Shown here piece after piece: positions 11,715 through 22,084 of a stretch of DNA of 64,000 bases. The stretch comes from Magnolia sinica (Eukaryota; Streptophyta; Magnoliopsida; Magnoliales; Magnoliaceae). The position numbers and the translations under genes are program-made. Numbering within the stretch: position 1 is the stretch's first letter; each line of letters begins with the position of its first letter. Under the pieces are notes generated by a model, which ran no database searches, was not told the DNA's origin, and saw nothing but the letters and a program-made list of their open reading frames with translations. The DNA lies in the NCBI RefSeq assembly GCF_029962835.1, contig NC_080577.1:27572501-27636500 (forward strand), given 5' to 3'.

Positions 11715-11870
11715 CAAATGCATGGTGATACATTTTATTCTTTTTTACTCATGCACCCGCTACACATATACAGTGGGCTTTCACCACCTAGGGGTTTCAA
11801 ACCCAAGACCTCGTGTTGAAACTCCTCAGAGTCTACTACTCGGGCAAAGAGTGGAACCCACTACATGGTG
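11715..11870 (-). mobile_element. tRNA-derived SINE-like fragment
   Basis: On the minus strand it reads GTAGACTCTGAGGAGTTTCAACACGAGG-type sequence (shown here only in outline), followed by a T-arm-like GGGTTTGAAACCC and a poly-A-like end near 11715. It shares this core with the SINE pieces at 24835-25110. Confidence 0.5.
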
Positions 11871-12374
11871 ATACATGCATCTCTTGTTAGTAAGGAGTAC
11901 ATGGTCATAATTAAAAATAAACAATTGATCATAATCGAAGTCGCTTATTAATTTATAATTACCAACAAAATTGTAGGTAAATAGTGATCTTGTGGTTAAA
12001 TGGTTGATTTTAATGGAAAACAATGCATAGAAAAATAAATTAATAAATAGATATGCTTACATGCATGGTTGGATTAGCTATTGAATGGTTGGATTGATAA
12101 ATGAATGATTGGATGACCCAATACTTTAGATGCCCGGATGTACAGATGTACTGTTTATAGAGCTGGACAGCAAGCCGAACCGAGTCAACCTTTGCACAAT
12201 TCGGCTCAGTGCGACAAGCACTCTACCTCAGCTCAAGTTCAGCTCAGTCCTTGAGATTGACTGACCAGCTTGGCTTGGTTCAGTCAACAACTTTGTTTAG
12301 CTCGGGCCGTGCTTGAGTTCAACAGCCCAAATAGAGAGAGAGAGGGTTACCAGCTCGAGTGCTCGGACAGACGG

Positions 12375-12715
12375 ATGGCCAGGCAAGGAAGCTCAAATGC
12401 TTGATCAAGTGTTTGGAAATGGATGGTCAGGTGCTCGGATAGGTAATAATAGTTAGACAGGGATAACTGAGTGCTCAAATTAGAAGTGACGGCTGGTTAG
12501 GGACGGTCAACTGCTCAGGTAGAGAAGGACGGCTAGAGAGAGAGAGAGTGAGAGAGAGGGCCGATTAGGTTAGCTAGGGCGAAAAAAGTCAGCTAGAGCC
12601 AAAAACAAAAGAGAGAAAAGAAATGGGATTTAAGAGGGAGGTAAAGAGGGAGGGCATGTCAGGTTCTATCAGGGAGGGATGGAGGGAGGGAAGGCATGTC
12701 AGGTTAGAACAAAAA
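12375..12715. repeat. Degenerate G/A-rich minisatellite
   Basis: Imperfect repeats of a roughly 45-bp unit containing GGACGGTCAGGTGCTCGG-like sequence (12375-12530), then AGAGAGAG runs, then two copies of GGCATGTCAGGTT (12652, 12693). Confidence 0.5.
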
Positions 12716-12766
12716 AAACAAAAAAAAGAAGGACAATATTATATATACATGTATATATGTATGTAG

Positions 12767-12950
12767 ATGAATGCTCAGCTGCCCACTTGTTCTAACAATT
12801 TCTTGTGAGAACTCATGTATGGGGATATGACCCCAAAATCTGAACCGTCCACCTGATGTAGGACCCCATGAAATCATTGGGGCCAAACTTTTATCCTGAT
12901 CCAAAACTCTGGTGGGCCATAGCGAGAACTGGTGCTCAGTTGAGCATTTA
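12767..12950. mobile_element. Short foldback-MITE relative
   Basis: Shares TGATCCAAAACTCTGGTGGGCCATAGC-type sequence with the hairpin at 21236-21492 and has AATGCTCAGCTG at one end and CAGTTGAGCATT at the other, i.e. short terminal inverted repeats. Confidence 0.55.
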
Positions 12951-12962
12951 TACATGTGTGTG

Positions 12963-12963
<1 letters not shown>

Positions 12964-13008
<45 letters not shown>
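12964..13008. repeat. (TA)n microsatellite
   Basis: About 22 TA units directly after the MITE terminus. Confidence 0.95.
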
Positions 13009-13009
<1 letters not shown>

Positions 13010-13187
13010 CCCAATCAAGTGAGTTAACAGAGCTATCTCCAACTGTTTGGATCTTTAAAAAATATAATTGCTGACTTCAAAATTTATTAGGATTATGGAG
13101 CGTGTTACTGACATCGACACGCCCAATCAAATCTGTCACATTAGGTCACCAAGGATATTACTCGTAATTTGGCTAGCAGCACTCGGC

Positions 13188-13874
13188 TTGGTTACGGCAG
13201 CGGATTGGCTGGTGTACCAGCAATATCGCTGATGTGGGTGCGGGTCGTGCGAAGACTAGCGCTTAAGCTCCTCGAGCTCCGAGTATTACTGACGGTTGAA
13301 AGAGATCAAAGTTATATGGCCCCAAAATGATGTATTTATTATATCCACACCGTTCATCCATTTTTCGAGATCATTTTAAAGCATTAAAGAAAAAATGAAT
13401 CATATCCAAAGCTCATTTGGACCACACCACAAATAGCAGTTGGGATAATAATTTTCACAGTTAAGACATTCTTGTGCCCCACCATAACGTTTATTTTCCT
13501 TCCAATTTATTCATAAGGTAACAAAGACCTGAATGAAGAGGAAAAACAAATAGCATATTGATCCAAAACTTCCATGGCTCCAAAAGGGTTTCAATGGTAG
13601 ACCTTCAACCCCCATGTCTTTTTGCAGCATGGTTTACTTGATCTTTAAATCTGTCTTAGTTTTTGGCTCAAGTCTTATGATGAGCTTGCCAAATGGATAA
13701 ATGGTTTGGATATAACACATACCTCATGATAGTCTTATGATGAGCTCGCCAAATGGATGAACGGTTTGGATATAATACATATTTTATAATGGGACCCACA
13801 AAACTTGGTGACGTCAACACGCAGGCTAGATCGTTGGTGTGTGGTACACCAGCAAATCCGCTTCCCTTGGTTAC
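13188..13874. mobile_element. hAT-like foldback MITE with 8-bp target duplication
   Basis: Element body 13196-13866. Termini are GGCAGCGGATTGGCTGGTG and, reversed, GGGAAGCGGATTTGCTGGTG. The octamer TTGGTTAC flanks it on both sides (13188-13195 and 13867-13874), a perfect 8-bp duplication as made by hAT transposases. The interior is the common foldback core (ATGATGTATTTATTATATCC, TGGACCACACCAC, and their reverse complements). Confidence 0.85.
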
Positions 13875-14859
13875 GATGTACATGTACTTTCAGTGGCCAA
13901 TATCGAGGCTGATCCTGTCATCAGGTGGGCCACACCTTTGCGACAAAAAGGGTCCGTTGAAAAGGTTTGGCAATAGCCTTGCATTCAAATTACCCATGTG
14001 CCAACCAATGGCTGTGACCGTCCTGACAATCAAGATATGGTAGAACCCAAGTGAGGCTCGCCAAATGAATGGTCTCGATGTCTCACACGCTTGTTACATT
14101 GCCAAGCATATGGAAAGGACTCGGATAGCCACTCTATGTAGGACCAACAATCCTTAGGACCTGTTTGGGACCGTGGATTTAGAACCCCGATTAGAAACCC
14201 CCTTGATTTGTAATCCTCCCATGTGTTTGGCTCCCTGGAGTGTGAATTAACTTTAATCCAGAAGTACCAATCTATGGTATATTTACAAGGGTTTGAATTT
14301 AATTATTAAATCAACTTTAATATCTCTAATTAGTGAGATATGTAATTTTTAACACAATGGTTGTAATAAGCCCGCTGAAATATATGCTTTGCCTGAAAAT
14401 GATGAAATTCTAAGTCTCGGATGGGCCACAAGCACAAGATCATGTCTGAGTGACTAACCAACGATTTTTAATCATTGATTTACATGGACAATGTTTGGAC
14501 GGTCTTGGACAATATTTGGATGATGCTGATTTACATTAAAAATGTTTAGATGGTGCTGATCATCATTAATGGGTCATGTGCCCAATAGAATGATAGTGTA
14601 TAGTGACACACATATTACACCTGCAACTATTGAAATAATTTTAGGTGTAATTCAAGTTAGAGTTGGGCATCGGTCCAGATCGAATCGAATTGGGTCCAAC
14701 TCGATCTGATTTGAAATCTCAATTGCCTAACCCGAACTCGATCCGATCCAGGATCAAGTTCAGGTCACTCGGACCGATCCGATGCATGGTTGGCCTGACC
14801 CAAACCAAGTCGGGTCGGGTTAGGTACAATTCGGATTGTATGAATTTAATCCAACTATT

Positions 14860-15084
14860 TCATGTGGTGTGGTCCACTTTAGCCTTCAATATACTGTCTT
14901 TTTGTGCTCCAGGCCTAAAATGATATGTCAAAATGGATGAACGGCTTATATCAAACATATACATCAAGGTGGGCCCCACATGGCTCTAAAAGAACTATCC
15001 ATCTACCGTATCCACGCTTTTATCGGACGTATTCTTAGTATTGACGTGCACTGCACGAAAGTCCAGTGGCATGCTTTTCACGCA
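14860..15084. repeat. Foldback-MITE arm
   Basis: Family sequence (CATGTGGTGTGGTCCACTTT, CAAAATGGATGAACGGC, CATCAAGGTGGGCCCCACATGG) interrupted at 15085 by the hAT-like element. Confidence 0.55.
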
Positions 15085-15727
15085 AGTGCAGCTAAGGGTG
15101 TACATCGAGTCGAACCGAGTCGAGCTAGCCTCTACTCGACTCGGCTCGGCCACTGGCTGACCTCAGCTCGAACTCGACTTGGCTCGATCCTCGAGCCTGA
15201 CTGGCCAGCTCGGCTCGGTTCGGTCAATAGCTCGGGCCAGCTCGAGTTGAGTTCGAGCCGAGTTCACCATTGAGGCGTTTCCACAAACACTTGGACTACA
15301 CCTTCAAAACCCATCTGTATGTGAAACAGAAGCAATGGTTTTACAGGTATTTTATCAAACACCTTCTAAGCAACATAAAAACCAAGAAAAAAAAGGTATT
15401 TGTTTCATGTACATACCTTCCTTGCCACCAGCCACACTTCGTTGAGTCATTTTATCAAACACTTGGTGAGCAACATCAATGGCAAAGTAACCGAGTCACC
15501 GAACTGGTTCGATCCGAGTTCGATTCGAGCTGAATTCGAGCTAGATTCGATTCGAGTCGAGTCGAGCTGGGGTTTGCTCGAACTTGGCTTGAACTCATTT
15601 TCAAGCTCAAAAAATTAGCTTGACTGGGCTCGAGCTCAACTTCAAACCTAGTCGAATCGAGCTATTTTGAGTCGAGTCAAGCAAGCTAACCGAGCTAGCT
15701 CGATTTGTATACATCCCTAAGTGCAGC
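15085..15727. mobile_element. Inner hAT-like MITE with perfect 8-bp target duplication
   Basis: Body 15093-15719, termini TAAGGGTGTACATCGAG and, reversed, TAGGGATGTATACAAATCGAG. AGTGCAGC flanks both sides (15085-15092, 15720-15727). The ends are rich in GAGTCGAGCTCGA-like short repeats; the centre (about 15270-15480) is unique-looking. Non-autonomous: no transposase frame. Confidence 0.88.
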
Positions 15728-16170
15728 ACAGTGCATTACTGACTTGCTGTATTAACGTTAGCAAGTTTTGTGGGTCTAATCATGGGGTATGTGTTATATC
15801 CAAACCGTCTATCCATTTGGCGAGCTCGTCTTAAGGCTTGAGACGAAAAATAAGACAGATCTAACTATCAAGTGGACCACACAAATTGTTTAATGGTGAA
15901 AATCATTCTCTACTACTATTTGTGGTGTGGTCCAGATGATCTTTGGATATTATTCATTTTTTGGATAATCCTCTATAATGATCTCTAAAAATATATGAAC
16001 GGTGAAGATATAATAAATACAACATTGTGGGGCCCATATAACTTTGATCTCATTTGAACCGTTCGTACAACTCGGAGCTCAAGGAGCGCTAGTATTCGTC
16101 TTCGCACACGACACGTACCTACAACAGCTATTTAGCTGGTGTGTGGTACACCAGCAAATCCGCTTCTAAA
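15728..16170. mobile_element. Foldback-MITE copy related to the one at 13196
   Basis: Contains the family arms in inverted order and ends GTACACCAGCAAATCCGCTTC, the same terminus as 13866. It also carries the reversed CAACTCGGAGCTCAAGGAGCG segment seen at 13264-13285. Confidence 0.6.
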
Positions 16171-16184
16171 TCCAATTATCAAGT

Positions 16185-16510
16185 GGACCATTCCATAAGA
16201 ATCAATGATCATTAACCATTCTACTATTAAAAACTTCTTAGACCGCACCTTAATGTTTCAGTGGTGTTTATTTATCATCCAATCCATTTTTAAGATCACA
16301 TAAGCCAAAAACAAATATCGACTTAATCCAAAACTTCTGTGGCCCATTAATAGTCAATCACCACTGTTTCTTATGGTATGGTCCACCTAATAATTAGATC
16401 TACTTTATTTTTCAGATAATACCCTAAAATGATCTGGAAAAACGAATGGACAATGCAGATAAATAATACATACATCAAAGTGGGCCCCACAGGCTAGGGT
16501 CTCACCTAAT
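16185..16510. mobile_element. Foldback-MITE copy
   Basis: Both arms are recognisable: ATCAAGTGGACCATTCC early and ATGGTCCACCTAATAATTAG late, ending CAAAGTGGGCCCCACAGG. No clear target duplication. Confidence 0.55.
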
Positions 16511-16547
16511 CTGCACTCACCTGAGAATCGTTAAACTCAACCTTATA

Positions 16548-16883
16548 CTACTGGGCCAAACCAAGGTGAGCTTTCAAAAGCCAAACAGAAGTGAGAAATT
16601 CCCCTCCCGTGACTAGCCATTGGGCATGGTCCTTGCCACTACATTGATTCGCAGTGGAACACAGCAGCTCCACCCAAACTTTGCTTATATTCATCCACGC
16701 GAAGATATCAGGCTGATTTAACAGCTTATGGGCAACCAAACACGCATTCTTCAGCAAGATTTCAGACCGTTCGATCTTTCTACGATCTGTAAGACTATAC
16801 TCTTCAAGCAGCTTCCGACAAAGGCTCTTGTCATCCTTCAAATCACCCTTGATGAACTTCTTGATATCTTTGCATACTTCCAC
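16548..16883 (-). pseudogene. DUF594-domain protein C-terminal fragment
   Basis: The minus-strand frame of about 111 codons ends with a block reading VWVELLCSTANQC, then GGEFLTSVWLLKAHLG, which resembles the conserved C-terminus of plant DUF4220/DUF594 proteins (a family of unknown function with N-terminal membrane segments). The usual several-hundred-residue N-terminal part is absent and a TAA lies in frame shortly upstream. It lies inside the 2.56-kb inverted-repeat element at 14657-17214, so it may be a host exon carried by a transposon. Assignment is from motif memory; a profile search would settle it. Confidence 0.6.
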
Positions 16884-17504
16884 CTGCTCTGCGCAATCGC
16901 CTTAATTGATGAGATCAGAAGATAAAGCATGTAGTTTGACAAGAGCTTGCCAACATCTCAATGTAGGGATTTGCAGTCTCTCAACTCTCTTTTATCGTAC
17001 TGAGTAAACTTTGTTAGGGCTCACTTTGAAAATGCATGTGGTTTATCCACTCCGGATCGGGTCAAATTGGATCGATCGGGGTAGGTATGGATCCTAACTT
17101 GACCTGAAAAGCTTTCGGATCTGAACCGCCCTACTTGATCCGCACTGATCTAGGCCGTCGAATCGCGTCAGATCTGGTCGAAACCACCAGATTGGGTCAG
17201 GATTGCCCAACTCTAATCCAAGCTCTCACCGTGGATTACAAACCCCTCAAAGAGGGGATTTGAAACCCCTAGTTACTTTATGCTGCCAAACAACCAGGGG
17301 ATTTGAAACCCCCTCAAATCCTTCAAATCCCCTCCAATCGACGGTGCCAAACGACCCTAGACACTTGTTTGTTGAAATAAGACTAGTTGATATTTTTCAT
17401 TTTTAACCATACAATGAATATCCACCAATCCGATAGTCGGATAATCAAATAAGCGTAATTTTAGTTAAATAATACATCTAAACTGAGTTTCCATAACTTG
17501 GGCA

Positions 17505-17860
17505 GGTTAATTTGTTATTTTGCATTCCATGTAGGCCGTATCTAAGCGCCCGCGTATCATCCACTACACTTGGCCAGAGTATCGAAGTTTTTCCCATAAC
17601 AAGTGACAAGCCCTTCTATCCGATTTACGACTCCTGGAGTGCTGGAACCGCATTCCTCTCCTTTCCTTCCTCAGCTGTTTCTGTAATTCCTCCAGAAATC
17701 CTCTCCATTTCTAGGGTTTATTTTATATATAGGGTTTGGGTTTTGATTCTTTCCTTCATCCTTTTATTTTCAGGGAATCTGCATAGGATTGAAGGATTCG
17801 GCATCTTCTCTAGGTATTTCACTCCATCCTCTTGTAATTTTCCAGGTTTCTAGGGTTTCT
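17505..17860 (+). promoter_or_regulatory. COX5C: Possible promoter and leader exon of COX5C
   Basis: Pyrimidine-rich sequence with TTTCTAGGGTTTA and ATAGGGTTTGGG (telo-box-like, frequent in promoters of plant genes for respiratory and translation proteins), a TATA-like TTATATATA at about 17723-17731, and a candidate splice donor TCTAG|GTATTT after 17813. COX5C genes of other plants have an intron in the 5' leader. If this exon belongs to COX5C the acceptor would be TTGCAG ending at 23309 and the intron would be about 5.5 kb. This is inference; the leader could equally belong to an unrecognised transcript. Confidence 0.35.
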
Positions 17861-18534
17861 GTACGATGGATTACATCTCAGAGAAATTAGGGTTCCTTGC
17901 CCTTTCCCATTTTTTTCCGAGTCCGATCAGTCGAATTTTGTTTTTTCCTCAGTAGATGGAAGTTGGTAAACGAATCATGAGAATCGGGAAAATTTTTTGT
18001 AGGAGAATTGGTTATAGCCCAGCCCTAATGCACACTCCACACGTACTTACGTGTCACACATTTGCGAGATCCAAGAGTAGGAGACTAGGCGGGCCCTAGT
18101 GTGTGGATGCCCTGGAACATGAATTGGGTGGGCTCTCTCTTCGGGTGGGGCATGCCTATACGTTGAGTGTGAGCCATCGATCAACTTGTTTAAACTTTTC
18201 TTTTGCTTGGTACATTGCGACACACCTGATTTAGAGGACTGGCCTGATTCATGGTCTAGGGCATCTACATGTTGGATCTGCTACATGTGCCATTGGCGCA
18301 GACGTAGATTGTGTGCAGCAGGGCATTGCATGCACCCCGTGTGGCAATGACGAGTCACCAATGAAATAGTGCCATGTGCGCATGTCAGACGTGGGAATCA
18401 CAGTGAAAAGTAAAGATTCTCCCCCATGAAATGATGATTTTGCCCTTTTCACTATATCCCCCAAGGATGCCATGCGCACATCATTGGTGCTTTTGCATTG
18501 GCAGCACATCATTGTGCACCAGGTCTATGCAGTA
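17861..18534. other. No gene seen
   Basis: GC-moderate sequence without a credible frame or repeat that I can name, apart from short direct repeats around TGTGCATGCATGCC-like stretches. Confidence 0.4.
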
Positions 18535-18785
18535 CCTAAGGTATTCAAAATCAGTTACGTAACAGTAACGGTCATAACTGTTAGATGCTATGGGGTCGAA
18601 ACGGCTGTTACAGAAAAAAACAGGCCGTGAAGGCCCTGTAACGGTCCCTTAACAGTCCTGTAATAGTTTTTTCAAAAAATAAAGAAGGGCCGTAATGGCT
18701 AATACGTAACAGCCGTTACAGCCCATATCATAACGGTAACGGTGGTGGCCGTTACGGCCACCGTTACTGTTTTGGAACACCTTGG
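18535..18785. mobile_element. MITE with TAACGG-rich inverted repeats
   Basis: Ends AAGGTATTCAAAATCAGTTACG and, reversed, AAGGTGTTCCAAAACAGTAACG. The interior is a palindrome dominated by GTAACGGT and ACCGTTAC. The same family occurs twice at 50113-51081. Length and ends suggest a Mutator-like MITE, but I cannot confirm a 9-bp duplication. Confidence 0.65.
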
Positions 18786-18914
18786 CATTGCCCTACTCCA
18801 TGCAATCTGCATCCCTTTGGCACGAGTTGGGGCATGTAATCATACATATTAGTATTTGATACTCGTATGACATCTTATACACAGGCACTCCAGAAACTGT
18901 GCATGTGGCATGTG

Positions 18915-20560
18915 TTACCTTTAGCAAAATATAAAGGGGGCATGGGTAGGAGAAGAATCTGTGGATTTATCAGGATTGCTTGGGCAAGTGACAATTGAGA
19001 TTTGAAGCAGGAAGGTGATAGTCTTTGGAAGAGGGCCCTAATAGCAAAATATGGTGTGTGATTAGGGTTGGAAACCTAAGCCTAAGCTCCTGTGTAGAGA
19101 CTCTAGTGTGTGGAAGGTTATTCAAAAGATGACGAGCCAAGTTGAACCGGAATCAGATTTGGGAAGACTTTTGGTGTGGCGAAGGCACTTTCTATTTCTG
19201 GTTTCCGAGTCTGTACAATATGGTGACAGATTAAGGCTGCAGCTTGGGTTCAGGTCAACCCGAACCTGACTGACCCAACCTGAGTTCAGGTCGGGTCAGG
19301 GTTCAAAAAATCCAACCCAATTTCAGTTGAACAAATACAGGTTGGGAACATCACATGTATTCATGTCAGGTCAGGTTGGGTTGGGTTAAGGTTGTGTAGA
19401 AAGGAATTCAGGTTGGCTTCGGGTTGGGCACCTCAGGTTGGAATTCAGGACAAGTTGGGTTGTGGGTTGGGTGCTCTTGAGGTTGTCTGGCTCAGGTTGA
19501 CCCTCGGTCGATTCCACCTGCCCAAGTTGCATCCCTTCGACAGATGAGCTCATTATTGTTGATCATTGCTTTTCAAGGTAGGGTGGCGATGTGGTTTGGA
19601 ATTTGTGATTCAAAAGAAATCTCTCAGATGAAGAAATTGACTCTTTCAGACCACTCCTTTCTCAGTCGGAGGAATTCTCTTGGGGTGTTGATGGCCCCTG
19701 TCACTTTATGAATCTTTGTCCATATTTGCCAGTGCATCTGTTTGGTCTGGACTGTTTTGGAATTTTAGATGTCTGATGAGAGTTGCCGGTATTTTCTGGG
19801 TGGTGGGGATTGAAAAAATTATTACTTTGGATCACCTTCTGAGTAGGAATCACATAATTGTGAGCAATGACTTCATGTGCATGCAAGCAGAGGAATCTGT
19901 TACCATCTTTTGATCCATTGCCCTTTCGTTCAATGGGCATGGAAACTCGATCCTTTGTCTGTTCAAGTTAGCTTGGTCAATTCTATGTTTGCACCATTAA
20001 TGCTGGAAACATGGACCTTTGATTTTAAATTGGATAGAGGGAGGCTATTGTGGAACCTGTCCATTCCAGAGGTTTGGCAGGCCATACTGATAGAAATAAT
20101 CAGGTGCATTCAGAAACGTTAATCATCGTGTGGGTTAGGTGACTAATAACGTGAGTGTGAAGATTAACTCTTGGGCTTTAGCTCCAAAGGAATTCAAAGG
20201 AATCACAAAGAATAGTCTGAGGAGGGGTTGATTGGAGGTCATTTGACAATACATGTAGTTCACCTGCCCTTCGTTGCTCATGGTATCCACTGCCAAACTG
20301 TATTTGGAAACTTTGATGGAATCTGTATTGGAAATCTTGGGGCGACAGGGATAAGTGGGATGATAAGAGACACTCTAGGTTCAATTTCTCAAAATTTTTC
20401 TAATCCTATCAGAAGGGCTGATTCCAATGAGTCAGAGGTCAGGGCTTTGTGGCAGGGTATGCGGATGCTCATCATGCTCCTTGCATGATGGAAGGCGATT
20501 AAGCAAAGATGATGAAATGGACCTCCTCGTCAGGCGTTTATCCATGGTGGTTCCTCTGAT
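18915..20560 (+). mobile_element. L1-type LINE relic with RNase H remnant
   Basis: Translations in shifting frames give LINE landmarks: EGDSLWKRALIAKYG near 19010-19055, which sits in the region after the RT palm, and an RNase H piece near 20340-20480 (GISGMIRDTLGSISQ, then SNESEVRALWQGM, holding the glutamate). Many stops. An hAT-like MITE is inserted at 19225-19546. If the leader exon at 17760 is right, the relic lies in the COX5C leader intron. Confidence 0.75.
19225..19546. mobile_element. hAT-like MITE inserted in the LINE relic
   Basis: Body 19233-19538, termini AAGGCTGCAGCTTGGG and, reversed, GAAGGGATGCAACTTGGG. The flanks GACAGATT and GACAGATG agree at 7 of 8. The interior is a short-period run of GGTTCAGGT, GGTTGGGTT and their complements. 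Confidence 0.78.
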
Positions 20561-21235
20561 GGATAGAGGAAATCAGAGAGATGAAAGGCTGTTATGAAGT
20601 CGTTTAAGATGGGTTCTGGGAGATTAGTCACCACTTGTTTCCTAGTTTAATTAGGAAACCTGAGTTACAAGTTTAGTGGATTATATGGGTACGGTTAAAT
20701 GGTTCTTAGAGTCCAAGTCACCTAATTAGGGGCCTTTAGTTTAGAAATTGAGGGGAGTTGGATGGTCCGTGTAATGGAGGAACTTCAGGGTTGGTTGCAC
20801 CAGTACTGAACCTGCCCAATACAGGGTGATACGGGACAATACTGGACCATATCGGCAGTGAATGATCCAATATCCGGTACACTGATTTGAAATCTTCCTA
20901 GGGTAATAGCTGGGTTTTTTGTATGTTTTGAGCTCATTTGAATATTGAATGTTGGGCATAAACCTCTTCCAAAGTTCTATGCATGGGATTTGCATTGGGC
21001 TTGGAAGTTCCCTCTCTTTGTTTAATGCGCGATTACTTTTGTAGTTGACTTTTATTATATATTTTTTATGTTCCTTGTTTTGGATTCCTTAATCGCTTAT
21101 TTCAATATTATTGTTGCGTATTCATGGAGTTAACTTTTTGAGGGTTGAGGTCTTTGAGTAATATCTTCCTTTGATGATTCAACACACCCACGCACGTGCA
21201 TGCTCACATGGGAATTGGTTCTTGTGGGAACTCGT
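20561..21235. other. No gene seen; TATCGG-like repeat fragment
   Basis: 20800-20900 holds GATACGGG / ATATCGG / ATATCCGG sequence of the same kind as 22085-22975. The rest is AT-rich without features. Confidence 0.4.
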
Positions 21236-21488
21236 GAGCACTTTTGACATGTTATGTGGGCACAAAATCATAACGGTCCACCAGATGAGTCATCTCATGA
21301 AATCCCTAGGGCCCAAAAGTTAACTTGATCCAAAAATCTGGTGGGCCATAGCAAAGTGAGAAGGAATCACTTTGCTATGGCCTACCAAATTTTTGGATCA
21401 AACTAACTTTTGGGCCCTAGGGGTTTTCATGAGGTGACTCATCTAGTGAACCGTTTGAATATTGTGCCCACATCACGTGTCAAAAAGT

Positions 21489-21492
<4 letters not shown>
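21236..21492. mobile_element. Compact foldback MITE (long hairpin)
   Basis: Left arm 21236-21357 and right arm 21369-21492 are reverse complements with few mismatches, separated by only about 11 bases. Ends GAGCACTTTTGACA and, reversed, GAGCACTTTTTGACA. Transcription would give a roughly 120-bp stem. Confidence 0.85.

Positions 21493-21545
<53 letters not shown>
21491..21545. repeat. (TC)n followed by (TA)n microsatellite
   Basis: About 21 TC units then about 6 TA units, abutting the hairpin end. Confidence 0.95.
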
Positions 21546-21546
<1 letters not shown>

Positions 21547-21674
21547 AGACATGGAGTTCTCAAGAGAAGGAATGCTGGAAGGCCATTAAAAGAAGAGGCT
21601 TCAATGTAAATACATTCTAGAAAACGTTGGGCTTAATAACAAATGGGTATTCAAATTGACAGGGGGAAAACTGT

Positions 21675-21824
21675 TTCATTTTTCATGGCCCATCAAAGTT
21701 TTAAATCAAAGTAAAACTTGGGCCTGGGGTTTCACGAGGTGCTTCACATGAATGGTTCAGATTTTGATCCACATCAAGTATGATGGGTTCTCAAAGTTCG
21801 TATGTAGTGCGCAGGTGAGCATTT

Positions 21825-21826
<2 letters not shown>
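21675..21826. mobile_element. Half-copy of the compact foldback MITE
   Basis: TGGCCCATCAAAGTTTTAAATCAAAG, GGGCCTGGGGTTTCACGAGG and GATGGGTTCTCA parallel one arm of 21236-21492 (given here in short pieces). Confidence 0.5.

Positions 21827-21889
<63 letters not shown>
21827..21889. repeat. (TA)n microsatellite
   Basis: About 31 TA units. Confidence 0.95.
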
Positions 21890-21892
<3 letters not shown>

Positions 21893-22084
21893 ATGGTTTA
21901 TTTGCTCCCATGATTTTGATCAGCACGGAATTGGGTATCTCGTTGATTGACTTGTCATTAAGGGACTGACCAAACGCAATTTATCTGTGAGCTTGAAGAA
22001 GTGATAACTCTCCATAGCAAGCTTTAAAGTTTCATCTGAAACTGGTACCTATTGCCTGATGGGCACCAGTATTGTCCAGGAATG

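Larger units (their letters stand above)
14657..17214. mobile_element. Middle element of the nest, about 2.56 kb
   Basis: Left end TTAGAGTTGGGCATCGG; the right end reversed reads AGAGTTGGGCAATCC. The flanking octamers AATTCAAG (14649-14656) and AATCCAAG (17215-17222) match at 7 of 8, fitting an old 8-bp hAT target duplication. Near both ends the sequence is GATCCGATC / GGGTCGGGT-rich. The interior carries foldback-MITE arms and a DUF594 gene fragment. Confidence 0.55.
14153..17362. mobile_element. Outer element of a three-level nest (terminal inverted repeats)
   Basis: The left end GGACCTGTTTGGGACCGTGG (from about 14158) is matched by a reversed right end TAGGGTCGTTTGGCACCGTC (to 17362). GGGCCTGTTTGG-type ends are typical of PIF/Harbinger-like or hAT-like MITEs. 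I do not see a clean target duplication, so the class is open. It encloses the elements at 14657-17214 and 15093-15719. Confidence 0.5.

Noticed and set aside
10960-11733. Several overlapping cysteine- and histidine-rich frames
   Set aside because: Translations of CATC, CACA and TGTG simple repeats on both strands.
12704-13074. Frames with poly-(IY) runs
   Set aside because: Translation of the (TA)n microsatellite.
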